Source: Lichenibacterium dinghuense (GTDB taxonomy: Bacteria > Pseudomonadota > Alphaproteobacteria > Rhizobiales > Beijerinckiaceae). Taken from it: a stretch of DNA of 64,000 nt. How positions within the stretch are numbered: the stretch's first letter is position 1; each line of letters starts with the position of its first letter. The notes beneath the pieces are model-generated. The model made no database searches. It was given only the letters and a program-made list of their open reading frames with translations, and was not told the DNA's origin. The DNA lies in the NCBI RefSeq assembly GCF_021730615.1, contig NZ_JAJLMN010000001.1, positions 3,545,501 through 3,609,500 on the forward strand, written 5' to 3'. The position numbers and the translations under genes are program-made. Below are positions 8,171-16,375 of the stretch, piece after piece.

Positions 8171-8191
8171 CGAAGGGCCGAGGGCCCTTCG
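8171..8191 (-). terminator. Hairpin after the DUF2126 gene, probable terminator
   Basis: A 9-bp stem CGAAGGGCC / GGCCCTTCG just beyond the stop of the large minus-strand gene. It shares the core GAAGGGCC with the hairpin at 7977-8000; the two flank a ~170-bp gene-free spacer that also holds the dyad AGCGGTCA/TGACCGCT near 8042-8064. Confidence 0.5.
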
Positions 8192-8198
8192 ATCCCGA

Positions 8199-11100
8199 TC
8201 ACACCCAGGCCGGCCGGCGCAGGTCCAGCGTCATCGGGAACTCGCCGGGGCGCTCCTCGGGCGGCAGGGGCACGGTGCCGCTGGTGTGGCCGAGCCCGCT
8301 GAAGCGCGCCCGGCGGCGGGTCTCGGCCTCGAAGGCGTTGACCGGGAAGGTGTCGTAGCTCCGCCCGCCGGGATGCGACACGCCGTAGACGCAGCCGCCG
8401 ACCGAGCGGTGCGACCAGCGGTCCACGACGTCGAAGGTGAGGGGCGCCTGCACCCTGACGAAGGGCTGCATGGAGCGGCCCGGCTGCCACGCCTTGAAGC
8501 GCACGCCCGCCACGTATTCGCCCGCGATGCCGGTGGCGACGAGGGGCACCGGCCGCCCGTTGCACAGCACGACGTGGCGGCCCGGCGTCGCCCCCGACAG
8601 CTTCACCTGGACGCGCTCGACCGAGGAATCGACGTAGCGCGCCGTGCCGGAGGACGAGCCCTCCTCGCCGAGCACGTGCCAGGGCTCCAGCGCCTGCCTG
8701 AGCTCCAGCTTGACGCCGTGATATTCCACTGTCCCGTAATGCGGGAAGCGGAACTCGCGCTGCGCGTCGAACCAGGCCGGGTCGAAGGCGTAGCCCGCGC
8801 CCGCGAGGTCGCGCAGCACCTCGGCGAAGTCCTGTTCGACGAAATGCGGCAGCATGTACTTGTCGTGCAACGACGTGCCCCAGCGCACCAGAGCCCCGTC
8901 GAGCGGCTCCCGCCAGAACCAGGCCACCAGGGCCCGCACGAGGAGCTGCTGGGCGAGGCTCATGCGCGCGTCCGGCGGCATCTCGAAGGCGCGGAACTCG
9001 ACGAGGCCGAGCCGGCCCGTGGCGCTGTCGGGCGACCACAGCTTGTCGATGCAGATCTCGGCTCGGTGCGTGTTGCCCGTGACGTCGACCAGCAGGTTGC
9101 GGAACAGCCGGTCGACCATCCAGGGCCGGATATTGGGCTCCTCCGGGCCGGGCACCTGGGCGAGCGCCACCTCCATCTCGTAGAGGCCGTCGTGGCGGGC
9201 CTCGTCGATGCGCGGCGACTGCGAGGTCGGCCCGATATACATCCCCCCGAACAGGTAGGACAGGCTCGGGTGGCGCTGCCAGTAGAGGATGATGCTCTTC
9301 AGGAGGTCCGGCCGGCGCACGAAGGGCGAGTCGTTCGGCGTCGCGCCGCCCAGCACCACGTGGTTGCCGCCGCCCGTGCCGGTGTGGCGCCCGTCCGTCA
9401 TGAACTTGTCGGCGCCGAGCCGCACGTGGCGCGCGTCCTCGTAGAGGCCGCGGGTGATCTCCACCGCGTGGTCCCAGCCCGTCGCCGGCTGCACGTTGAC
9501 CTCGATCACGCCGGGGTCGGGCGTGACCTTGATGACGCTGAGGCGCGGGTCGTAGGGCGGGTCGTACCCCTCGATGTGGACCGTCAGCCCGAGGTCGGCG
9601 GTCGCGCCCTCCACGGCTGCCATCAGCTCGAGATAGTCCTCCAGCCGGTCGACGGGCGGCATGAACACGCAGAGCTGGCCGTCGCGCGGCTCGACCGCGA
9701 AGGCGGTGCGGACCTCGGGGTCCTCGCGGTGGTGGTCGGCCGGCTGCACGAGGAGCGGCTTCGCGGCGCGCGACGCCGTAATGGTGGTGAGCTGGTCTGG
9801 GTCGGGCAGGGGGCCGCGGGGCTCGGTCGGGTCCTGCGGGGCCGCGTAGGGGAAGCGCGCCGGCGGCACGTAGTCGAGCGAGTCGAGCGGCAGCCGGAAG
9901 CCGAGCGGCGAGTCGCCGGGCGTGAGGAAGATGTGCTCGCGGCGCGTCTGCCAGATCTCGCTGGCCCAGTCGCGGCCCCAGCGGGCGATGGGCATGACGT
10001 AGCCGGCCGGCGCCGTCAGGCCGCGGTCGAACACGCGGGCGATGCGGGCCCGCTGCTCGACGGTGCCGACGGGCGACTGCAGCGCGTCGATCTCGCGGGG
10101 AAGCTGCGCCTCCTTCAGCAGCCAGTGGGCCGGGTCCTCGAAGGCCGGCTGGACGTAGGAGTGTTCGAGGCCGAGGCGGTGCGCGATGGCGTTCATCAGG
10201 CGCCGCGCGTCCTCGATCCGCGCCGCCTTGGGGCCCGTCTCGCTCGCGATGAGCGCGGGGTCCCGCCAGATCGGCAGCCCGTCCTTGCGCCAGTAGAGCG
10301 AGAAGGCCCAGCGCGGCAGGCTTTCGCCGGGATACCACTTGCCCTGGCCGTAGTGCAGGAAGCCGCCGGGCGCGAAGCGGGTCCGCAGGCGCCGGATCAG
10401 CTGGTCGGCGAGGCCGCGCTTGCTCGGGCCGACCGCCTCCGCGTTCCACTCGGCCGCCTCGAAGTCGTCGATGGAGATGAAGGTGGGCTCGCCGCCGGTG
10501 GTGAGGCGCACGTCCTGCGCCCGCAGGTCCGCGTCGACGCGCTTGCCGAGCGCGTCCAGCGCGCCCCAGGCCTCGTCCGAGAAGGGCAGCGAGATGCGCG
10601 GCGCTTCCGCGACGCGGGTCACCGCCATCGCGTGGTCGAAGGTGATCTCGCACTGGTCGAGCGCGCCCGAGATCGGCGCCGCCGCGCGGTAGTGGGGGGT
10701 CGCGGCGAGCGGGATGTGGCCCTCGCCGCAGAGCAGGCCCGAGGTGGCGTCGAGGCCGATCCAGCCCGCGCCCGGCAGGTAGACCTCGGCCCAGGCGTGG
10801 AGGTCGGTGAAGTCGTGGCGGGTGCCGAGCGGGCCCGACACGGGGTCGATGTCGGCGCGGAGCTGGATCAGGTAGCCCGACACGAAGCGCGCCGCGAGGC
10901 CGAGGCCGCGCAGGATCGACACCATCAGCCAGGCCGAGTCGCGGCACGAGCCCGACTTCCTGGCCAGCGTCTCCTCGGGCTCGTACGTGCCCGGCTCCAT
11001 GCGGATCACGTAGGCGATCTCGCGCGACAGGCGGGTGTTGATGTCGATCAGGAGGTCGATCGAGCGGCGCGGCTCGCGCGAGATCGAGTCGAGGAAGGCC

Positions 11101-11483
11101 TGCACCCGGGGCGAGGGGGGCGTGTCGTCGAGGTAGGCGGCGACCTCTGCGCGCGTCTCGGCGTCGTAGGCGAAGGGGAAGATCTCGGCGGTGGGCTCGA
11201 CGAAGAAGTCGAACGGGTTGATCACCGCCATCTCGGCGGACAGGTCGACCTCGATGCGCAGGTGGTCGGTCTTCTCCGTGAAGACGAGGCGGGCGAGCCA
11301 GTTGCCGTGCGGGTCCTGCTGCCAGTTGATGAAGTGGCTGGTCGGGCTGACCTTCAGCGAATAGCTCGGGATCTCGGTGCGGCAGTGGGGCGCCGGCCGC
11401 AGGCGGATCACCTGCGGGCCCAGCGAGACGGGCCGGTCGTAGCGATAATCGGTGACGTGATTGATCGCGGCGCGCACCGGCAT
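8199..11483 (-). CDS. Transglutaminase-like / DUF2126 giant cytoplasmic protein
   Basis: A 1094-residue protein. The N-terminal third is a bacterial transglutaminase-like module: beta-rich region 1-100, then the cysteine-protease-like core with Cys180 (SGSCRDSAW), His229 (DLHAWAEVY) and Asp245 (GLDATSG). The remaining ~750 residues form the DUF2126 region, including [13 protein letters not shown] and a C-terminal circularly-permuted-ATP-grasp-like area. This fusion is widespread in proteobacteria, often beside alpha-E and circularly permuted ATP-grasp genes, and is predicted to make or modify peptides; those partners are not in the neighbourhood here. No signal peptide is seen. The substrate is unknown. 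Confidence 0.9.
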   Translation of the reverse strand: MPVRAAINHVTDYRYDRPVSLGPQVIRLRPAPHCRTEIPSYSLKVSPTSHFINWQQDPHGNWLARLVFTEKTDHLRIEVDLSAEMAVINPFDFFVEPTAEIFPFAYDAETRAEVAAYLDDTPPSPRVQAFLDSISREPRRSIDLLIDINTRLSREIAYVIRMEPGTYEPEETLARKSGSCRDSAWLMVSILRGLGLAARFVSGYLIQLRADIDPVSGPLGTRHDFTDLHAWAEVYLPGAGWIGLDATSGLLCGEGHIPLAATPHYRAAAPISGALDQCEITFDHAMAVTRVAEAPRISLPFSDEAWGALDALGKRVDADLRAQDVRLTTGGEPTFISIDDFEAAEWNAEAVGPSKRGLADQLIRRLRTRFAPGGFLHYGQGKWYPGESLPRWAFSLYWRKDGLPIWRDPALIASETGPKAARIEDARRLMNAIAHRLGLEHSYVQPAFEDPAHWLLKEAQLPREIDALQSPVGTVEQRARIARVFDRGLTAPAGYVMPIARWGRDWASEIWQTRREHIFLTPGDSPLGFRLPLDSLDYVPPARFPYAAPQDPTEPRGPLPDPDQLTTITASRAAKPLLVQPADHHREDPEVRTAFAVEPRDGQLCVFMPPVDRLEDYLELMAAVEGATADLGLTVHIEGYDPPYDPRLSVIKVTPDPGVIEVNVQPATGWDHAVEITRGLYEDARHVRLGADKFMTDGRHTGTGGGNHVVLGGATPNDSPFVRRPDLLKSIILYWQRHPSLSYLFGGMYIGPTSQSPRIDEARHDGLYEMEVALAQVPGPEEPNIRPWMVDRLFRNLLVDVTGNTHRAEICIDKLWSPDSATGRLGLVEFRAFEMPPDARMSLAQQLLVRALVAWFWREPLDGALVRWGTSLHDKYMLPHFVEQDFAEVLRDLAGAGYAFDPAWFDAQREFRFPHYGTVEYHGVKLELRQALEPWHVLGEEGSSSGTARYVDSSVERVQVKLSGATPGRHVVLCNGRPVPLVATGIAGEYVAGVRFKAWQPGRSMQPFVRVQAPLTFDVVDRWSHRSVGGCVYGVSHPGGRSYDTFPVNAFEAETRRRARFSGLGHTSGTVPLPPEERPGEFPMTLDLRRPAWV

Positions 11484-11540
11484 CGCGGGCTCCTTGGCTG
11501 ATCTGTCGTGTGGAGGGAATGCCCGTCGGGCCTCGGGCGG

Positions 11541-11569
11541 TGCCTACGGAACCGCTTTTTCTTCGTCAA
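11541..11569 (-). promoter_or_regulatory. Candidate sigma70-type promoter for the DUF2126 gene
   Basis: On the minus strand TTGACG (11564-11569) is separated by 17 bp from TAGGCA (11541-11546), about 60 bp upstream of the start codon. The spacing and -35 fit alphaproteobacterial housekeeping promoters; the -10 is weak. Confidence 0.35.
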
Positions 11570-11709
11570 CCATACGGCGTGCTGAAATATTGAGCTTTTC
11601 GACCGCGGTCCTCGCAGGCCGCCGAGGCTCGCAGGCGAGCCATGCACCCAAAGCGGTCCGGCGGCGTTCCGCAACGCACCCCGTTCGATGGCGAAGGATC
11701 CCGCGCGCG

Positions 11710-12105
11710 ATGACGACCGAACTGTTCTACCTCGCCTGGACGCTGGTCCTGGCGCTGATCTACATCGGCCTGCCCTCGCAGCTGCGGACGATCGAGACCG
11801 GCACGGCCTACAACGCCAGCGCGCGCGACGACGACGGGCCGCCGGTGGGCAAGATCACGGCCCGGCTGCAGCGGGCGCAGAAGAACCTGTTCGAGACGCT
11901 GCCGCTGTTCATCGGCGCGGTGCTGATCGCGCATCTCGCCGGGCGCGACGGCGCGCTGACCGGCTGGGGCGTGGCGCTCTACTTCTGGGCCCGCGTGGTC
12001 TACCTGCCGCTCTACGCCTTCGGCATCCCCTACGTGCGGTCCCTGGTGTGGCTGGTGTCGCTGGCCGGGCTGATCATGGTGATCGTCGCCGACCTGCACG
12101 GGTGA
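11710..12105 (+). CDS. MAPEG-family membrane protein
   Basis: A 131-residue protein with four hydrophobic segments, matching the MAPEG superfamily (membrane-associated proteins in eicosanoid and glutathione metabolism). The conserved stretch RLQRAQKNLFETLPLF after the first segment is the family signature. Bacterial members are usually glutathione-dependent transferases or peroxidases of the inner membrane, or have no known role. The ATG at 11710 is taken because it gives the standard family length and places the first helix at the N-terminus. It converges with the gene ending at 12189. Confidence 0.85.
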   Translation: MTTELFYLAWTLVLALIYIGLPSQLRTIETGTAYNASARDDDGPPVGKITARLQRAQKNLFETLPLFIGAVLIAHLAGRDGALTGWGVALYFWARVVYLPLYAFGIPYVRSLVWLVSLAGLIMVIVADLHG

Positions 12106-12188
12106 GGAGGGGGCGGGCCGCCCGGCGACGAGGCCCCCTGCTCAGGGGGAAGATCACCGCCCTCGCGGCGGGGCGCCCCGCCCGCGGT

Positions 12189-12866
12189 TCACGATGCCCG
12201 CCGGAGGCGGCGCGTGCGGAGCGCGCCCGGCTGGCCGGGGCTCGGCTCGATGCCGAGGACGTAGCGCTTCAGGATGGTCGAGCGCTCGCGCAGCCTGGTG
12301 CGGGGCTGTGCGACCTCCAGCGCGGCGGTCTCGGCTGCCGCCGGTGCGGCGGGGGCCGGCGGCTCGACGGTGAGGGGCGGTGCCGGCGCCGCCCAGTCGG
12401 CCGTGGCCTCGTCGGCGAAGCCGTAGCTGCGCATGGCCGCCAGGCTCTGTTGGCTCGCCGCGGCGGCGGTGGGGAAGGCCGTCGGGATCGGCGCCTTGGG
12501 TTTGTTCTTGGAGCCGGGCTTGCGGCCCCGCCGCGGCCTCTCGACGTCGATGACGGGAGCGTCCGAGAGGACCTGGGGCTTGGGCTTGTTCTTGGAGCCG
12601 GGTTTGCGGCCGCGCCGGACCGGCGGTGGCTCGTCCTCGACGACCGGCGGCGGTGGTTCGACCAGGGATCGAAGAACTCGACCGCTCGGCGCGTGTTTCT
12701 TGGCCGCAACGGGAGGGGCAGGTTGGGTATCGGCCTTGCTCGAAGCGCCGAACAACATGGCCTCGGCGTTGCTGAACTTGGCCGTCGACGGGTCCGGTGA
12801 AGCGAACGACGCCCGGCTCGTCCCGCGTTTGACTTCGACCACAAACCTTTTCGGCTGAAATTTCAT
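12189..12866 (-). CDS. Low-complexity protein with two AT-hook-like repeats
   Basis: A 225-residue, Pro/Ala-rich protein of unknown function. Its only clear structure is a duplicated basic motif, RRGRKPGSKNKPK, occurring twice about 26 residues apart in the middle. The GRKPGSKNK core resembles the extended AT-hook (RGRPxGSKNK) used by proteins that bind the minor groove of A/T-rich DNA, so a nucleoid-associated or regulatory role is plausible. A basic tail (RTRLRERSTILKRY, then RTRRLRRAS) closes the protein. No good SD precedes the ATG at 12866, so the start is uncertain. In an organism of ~72% G+C an AT-hook protein might mark A/T-rich foreign DNA; this is speculation. Confidence 0.6.
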   Translation of the reverse strand: MKFQPKRFVVEVKRGTSRASFASPDPSTAKFSNAEAMLFGASSKADTQPAPPVAAKKHAPSGRVLRSLVEPPPPVVEDEPPPVRRGRKPGSKNKPKPQVLSDAPVIDVERPRRGRKPGSKNKPKAPIPTAFPTAAAASQQSLAAMRSYGFADEATADWAAPAPPLTVEPPAPAAPAAAETAALEVAQPRTRLRERSTILKRYVLGIEPSPGQPGALRTRRLRRAS

Positions 12867-13438
12867 CGAGGCTGCACTTTTTGGATCGAAAGGCGAACTC
12901 CTGAGAGATGGGGACGTCCATCAACGCCGCTTCGTCTCGGGAAAGTCTTCGAGCCGGGACGTTATGAGACATCTTCAATCGAGGCAAGACGCCGAATGCA
13001 TTGTTGGGTCGTGCTTCGCATCTTTTTCGGGGCTCACCCCTAACAAAATTGTGGGTATCGGATCGGGGAAGACGTCCGTGCGTCCCGCGAGCCCGATCGG
13101 GATGCGCCGCCCGTCCGCTCGAAACCCGATCGTGCCCGGCCGAAGATTTCGACAGTCGCCGCCGCCCGCGTGCGAAGTCCCGACGCGGCAGGGGCAAGAA
13201 TTCCCTGCCCGAGGGTTCGTCGACGTCCGGCCGCGCCGTGAAGGCCTGCGGGACCGCGAGCGGTGTCGGCCGTGCTCCGGCAGCCCGCATGCTTGCACCC
13301 TCGGGAAGGCCGAAGCGTTCGCGACGGTCGTCGACCGTCGAAGTCCGGCGCCGAAAGGCCGGGCGGCACAGTTCCGCCCACGCGGCCGGTCCGTCGTCCG
13401 CGGATCGATGCTCGCCGAAGCGCCGCCCGGCCCCGCGG
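12867..13438. other. Gene-free spacer of ~570 bp
   Basis: No reading frame here has family resemblance or a believable ribosome-binding site. The first ~200 bp, next to the AT-hook-like gene, are noticeably more A/T rich (for example TAACAAAATTG near 13041 and TTCAATCG near 12977) and probably hold that gene's promoter, but no confident -35/-10 pair could be picked. The rest is high-G+C without clear repeats. Confidence 0.5.
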
Positions 13439-13798
13439 TCAGGAGCGCCTCATCCTGGTCCGCCCGCCCCGCCGGTCCCGCGTCTGGCGGGTCGGGGCGT
13501 GGAAGTCGTCCGGCTTGGTCCGCACCCAGGCCAGGAACTCCGCCAGGGCCGGGTCGGCCTTGAGGCTGTCCACGTCGCTGAGGCGGCGCGCCAGCTCGCT
13601 TTCCGAGAACCGGGCGTGGATGGCGCTGTGGCAGACCTGATGGAGGTGCACCGTCCCGAGCTTGGCGCCCCCCTTCAGCTTGGGGACGAGGTGGTGCCGG
13701 CTCGACTTGGCGTGGGGCGGGATGGGCCGGTCGCAGAGCGGGCACACCGGGGGCGCCTGCGGCGGGGGTGGCCCGCGGCCTTCGCGGTCACGCCGCAC
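13439..13798 (-). CDS. HNH endonuclease-family protein
   Basis: A 119-residue protein with a zinc-ribbon-like HNH fold: CPLCDRPIP supplies the first Cys pair, SRHHLVPKLKGG is the HH motif of the beta-beta-alpha-metal fold, and VHLHQVCHSAIHARFSE supplies the distal Cys/His and the N/H helix. Short stand-alone HNH proteins of this kind are predicted nucleases, some associated with mobile or restriction loci. Nothing mobile is visible next to it. It starts with GTG at 13798; the upstream gap to the divergent gene at 13949 is about 150 bp. Basic residues dominate both termini. The target is unknown. Confidence 0.8.
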   Translation of the reverse strand: MRRDREGRGPPPPQAPPVCPLCDRPIPPHAKSSRHHLVPKLKGGAKLGTVHLHQVCHSAIHARFSESELARRLSDVDSLKADPALAEFLAWVRTKPDDFHAPTRQTRDRRGGRTRMRRS

Positions 13799-13948
13799 GG
13801 GCGGAGCTGTCGTGGGTCGTCATGGGCCTGATCTGGTGAGCTGACGGCCCCGCACAACTGCGGCAACCCGTCGATGCGGTTCGCCGAACCAAGCGACCGC
13901 TCGCCGCATTCATCCGGCGCCACTTCAATCGATCAGGGGGAACGTTCC

Positions 13949-14197
13949 ATGGCGTCCACGACACTCAGCGACAAGGCCAAGGCTGTCTTCGCCTTCGCGG
14001 CATACCACCAGATGTCTTCCGGCGAGCCGGTGATCGATGTCGTGCTGCACGACGGCGCCGGGCATTCCGCCGATCCCGAGGCCATCAAGGAGCTCGAGGC
14101 CGCCGACCTGGCCAAGACCAAGGACGACCGCGCCGCCTTCACCGACGCCGGCAAGGCCAAGCTCGAAGCCGTGATCGCCGCGATCCGCGGCGCCTGA
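13949..14197 (+). CDS. Conserved small hypothetical protein, 82 aa
   Basis: An 82-residue soluble protein with no signal peptide. The N-terminal half is predicted helical (LSDKAKAVFAFAAYHQM), followed by a GEPVIDVVLHDGAGH strand region and a C-terminal helix with many Ala/Lys. I do not recognise the family. The ATG at 13949 is well supported by AGGGGGAA about 8 bp upstream. It reads into the DUF6496 gene 77 bp downstream on the same strand, so they may share a transcript. Confidence 0.7.
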   Translation: MASTTLSDKAKAVFAFAAYHQMSSGEPVIDVVLHDGAGHSADPEAIKELEAADLAKTKDDRAAFTDAGKAKLEAVIAAIRGA

Positions 14198-14274
14198 CTC
14201 CCCCACGGGCCGAGCGGCGCTCTCCGGCCCCGGCCGAAGGGCGTCGACCGCCCCCGGAACGAAAGGCCGCGCCC

Positions 14275-14619
14275 ATGGCCGCCCGCCAGTCCGACGCGCA
14301 GAAGAAGACCGTCGCGCGCGTCATGCACGAGTGCAAGCACGGCGAGCTGCGCCAGAAGGACGGCTCGGTCGTGACCGACCCGAAGCAGGCCATCGCGGTG
14401 GCGCTGAGCGAGGCGGGCGCCAGCGACCGGGTGGACGAGCGCGCGAACAGCCGCAACCTGCGGCGCACGAAGAGCCAGGAGCGCCGCGGCGTGACCGCCC
14501 GGGACCTGCACGAGGGCACGAGCACGCGGGCCGCGCTCTACGCCGAGGCGCGGCGCCGCGACATCCCCGGCCGCTCGCGCATGACCAAGGCGGACCTGCA
14601 GAACGCCCTGCTGGGTTAG
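14275..14619 (+). CDS. DUF6496-domain protein, 114 aa
   Basis: A 114-residue, highly basic protein. Residues ~10-50 match the DUF6496 pattern: VMHECKHGELRQKDG followed by KQAIAVALSEAGAS. The C-terminal third (TRAALYAEARRRDIPGRSRMTKADLQNAL) looks like a SAP or Rho-N-type helix-extended-helix nucleic-acid-binding module. A role in binding DNA or RNA is inferred from the charge and this tail; no member that I know of has been characterised. It ends 10 bp before the convergent gene at 14630. Confidence 0.75.
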   Translation: MAARQSDAQKKTVARVMHECKHGELRQKDGSVVTDPKQAIAVALSEAGASDRVDERANSRNLRRTKSQERRGVTARDLHEGTSTRAALYAEARRRDIPGRSRMTKADLQNALLG

Positions 14620-14629
14620 GCGTCGCGCG

Positions 14630-14845
14630 TCAGATCAGGCCGTTCAGCACCGCGAACTCTTCCGCGGCGCGGCGCGCTGCTTCGAGCACCTGCAGCGGCG
14701 TGCTGATCGGCAGATCCTTGGCGCTCCCCTGCGGCCGCGGCGGCCGGCGCGTCGCGCCGAGCTCGACCAGGGGGAAGGTGAACCGGCGCCCGTCGCCGGT
14801 CTCGACATCCAGGCGGTCGCCGTTCGGCTTGACGGTGAATTCCAT
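14630..14845 (-). CDS. Small hypothetical protein, 71 aa
   Basis: A 71-residue protein beginning at the ATG at 14845. The N-terminal half suggests a small beta sheet (MEFTVKPNGDRLDVETGDGRRFTFPLVE, quoted here only as a region of alternating hydrophobics), while the end is a helix rich in Ala/Glu. No family is recognised. It lies 73 bp downstream of the porin gene on the same strand and may be read through from it. Confidence 0.55.
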   Translation of the reverse strand: MEFTVKPNGDRLDVETGDGRRFTFPLVELGATRRPPRPQGSAKDLPISTPLQVLEAARRAAEEFAVLNGLI

Positions 14846-14918
14846 GCGCGCCCCCCGGTTTGGCGGACAGCCTGGCACGGGCGGGCGGCGCGAAATGAGG
14901 CGAAAACCCGCTCCGCCG

Positions 14919-16154
14919 TCAGAAGGTGACGCCGCCCTCCACCAGGAAGCGGTCCTGGCCGGTCCTGTCGCCGTAGCGCCCGAAGCCCGCGCCGGTGACG
15001 CCCGCCCCGGCGTCGCCCCGGACGATGTCGTAGAGCTGCGTGTGGGAGTACTCGCCCCGCAGCACGAAGCGGTCGTAGGTGAAGGTCGGCGTCAGCGTGA
15101 CCGAGGCCGCCGAGGAGCCCGGCCCGTAGAGCAGGCTGGTGGTGCCGCTGCCGCGCCGGCCGGTCTGCGACTCGGCCTCCACGCGGCCCGCCAGCGCGAA
15201 ATGGCCCGTGAAGGCGTAGGAGGCCAGCACCGCGCCGCCGTAGGTCGAGGCCCCCTGCGCGATGCCGAGCCGCTCGTCGCGCTCGACGTCCGTGAACTGG
15301 AGGTAGGGCGTCACGATCCAGGGGCCGTGATTGTAGCTGTAGATCAGGTTGAAGATGGCGGAGTTGTTCTGCAGGAGCGGCGTCGCGTAGGTGCTCACGG
15401 CCGAGCGGCCGAGATTGGCGCCGGCGTCGAAGGTCAGCGTCTGGGCGTCGTCGATCTTGTAGGCCACGAGGCCGCTCAGCCAGTCGAGCTTCCCGGAATA
15501 GAAGCCGTCGTTGCCCGAGGCCGACACGGTGAGCGGGCCGTGCGCGTAGTTGACCTGGACGCCCTGATCGATCGCGTTCTCCTGGCCGAACAGCAGGCCG
15601 CGGGCGACGTTGAGGTTCTGGAACGTGAAGGTCGTCTCGGCGCCGATCAGCGTCGGCATCCGGCCGCCCTGGATCGACCAGTCCTCGTTGAAGGCGTATT
15701 TGCCGTAGACGACCGGCACCGGCCCGAACAGCAGCCGCGTCTCCTCGAGCGTGCGGAACGTCGGGGCGCCGAGCACCGGCACCGTGTAGAGGCCGGACTG
15801 CAGGAAGAACTGGAAGGCGCCGTCCGGCTTCTGCACGAAGGCCTGGAGGTTCGAGAAATCGGCGAGGCCGGACCGGTCGCTCGGCAGGCTCGTGGTCGAG
15901 GCCGGGAAGCTGCTCGACTGCGTGAAGGCGTAGCCCGTGACGGCGCCGCCCAGGTAGACGTCGCCGAGGCCGGGCACCGTCACGCAGGCCGGGTTGGGGT
16001 TCTGCGCGATGATGCCGCCGTAGGACGGGAAGGCGATCGTCGCCTTGCAGGGGCCGGCGGCCGGCGCCGCTGGGGCGGGCATGTCGGCCGCCGCGGCCGC
16101 CGCCGCGGAGGCGATCAGCGCGAGGAGGCCCGCGGAAAGGCGGCGCAGCGTCAT
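14919..16154 (-). CDS. Outer-membrane beta-barrel porin-like protein
   Basis: A 411-residue exported protein. A Sec signal peptide of about 23 residues ends in a run of Ala before DMPAPAAP, and the chain ends in the aromatic residue Phe (GGVTF) needed for barrel assembly. The rest alternates short polar and aromatic strands (GKYAFNEDWSIQGGRMPTLIG, LVAYKIDDAQTLTFDAG), consistent with the BBP2/OmpL-like porin family. The substrate is not evident. It lies downstream of recG on the same strand but ~220 bp away, with an A/T-rich patch at 16270-16290 that could hold its own promoter. Confidence 0.82.
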   Translation of the reverse strand: MTLRRLSAGLLALIASAAAAAAADMPAPAAPAAGPCKATIAFPSYGGIIAQNPNPACVTVPGLGDVYLGGAVTGYAFTQSSSFPASTTSLPSDRSGLADFSNLQAFVQKPDGAFQFFLQSGLYTVPVLGAPTFRTLEETRLLFGPVPVVYGKYAFNEDWSIQGGRMPTLIGAETTFTFQNLNVARGLLFGQENAIDQGVQVNYAHGPLTVSASGNDGFYSGKLDWLSGLVAYKIDDAQTLTFDAGANLGRSAVSTYATPLLQNNSAIFNLIYSYNHGPWIVTPYLQFTDVERDERLGIAQGASTYGGAVLASYAFTGHFALAGRVEAESQTGRRGSGTTSLLYGPGSSAASVTLTPTFTYDRFVLRGEYSHTQLYDIVRGDAGAGVTGAGFGRYGDRTGQDRFLVEGGVTF

Positions 16155-16375
16155 GGCGGAGGAGACCGTGGGCCCGGAGGCGGTGCCGCATCGTCCTCCG
16201 CGCGGCCCACCGTGTAAACTGCGACGGTATCAATTGAGGGCAAGTCCCGCGAAGCGTTGCCGGCGTGCATCACAATAAAGAAAATATAAAGGGGCGCTGT
16301 CGCGGCGCGCGGGGGCGCCGCCGCCCGACCTCCGCGGCAGGCCCGCCGGGCGCCCGGCCCGTCAGTCGCCTTCCA

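Noticed and set aside
7344-11501. Open frame of ~1385 codons on the plus strand
   Set aside because: It is antisense to the DUF2126 gene, has a low-complexity Arg/Pro/Gly composition without any domain, and arises from the G+C-rich third codon position of the real gene.
12154-13290. Alternative minus-strand frame starting MSHNVPARR upstream of the AT-hook-like gene
   Set aside because: It continues in the wrong frame over the repeat-containing gene into Arg/Pro-rich nonsense; no family support.
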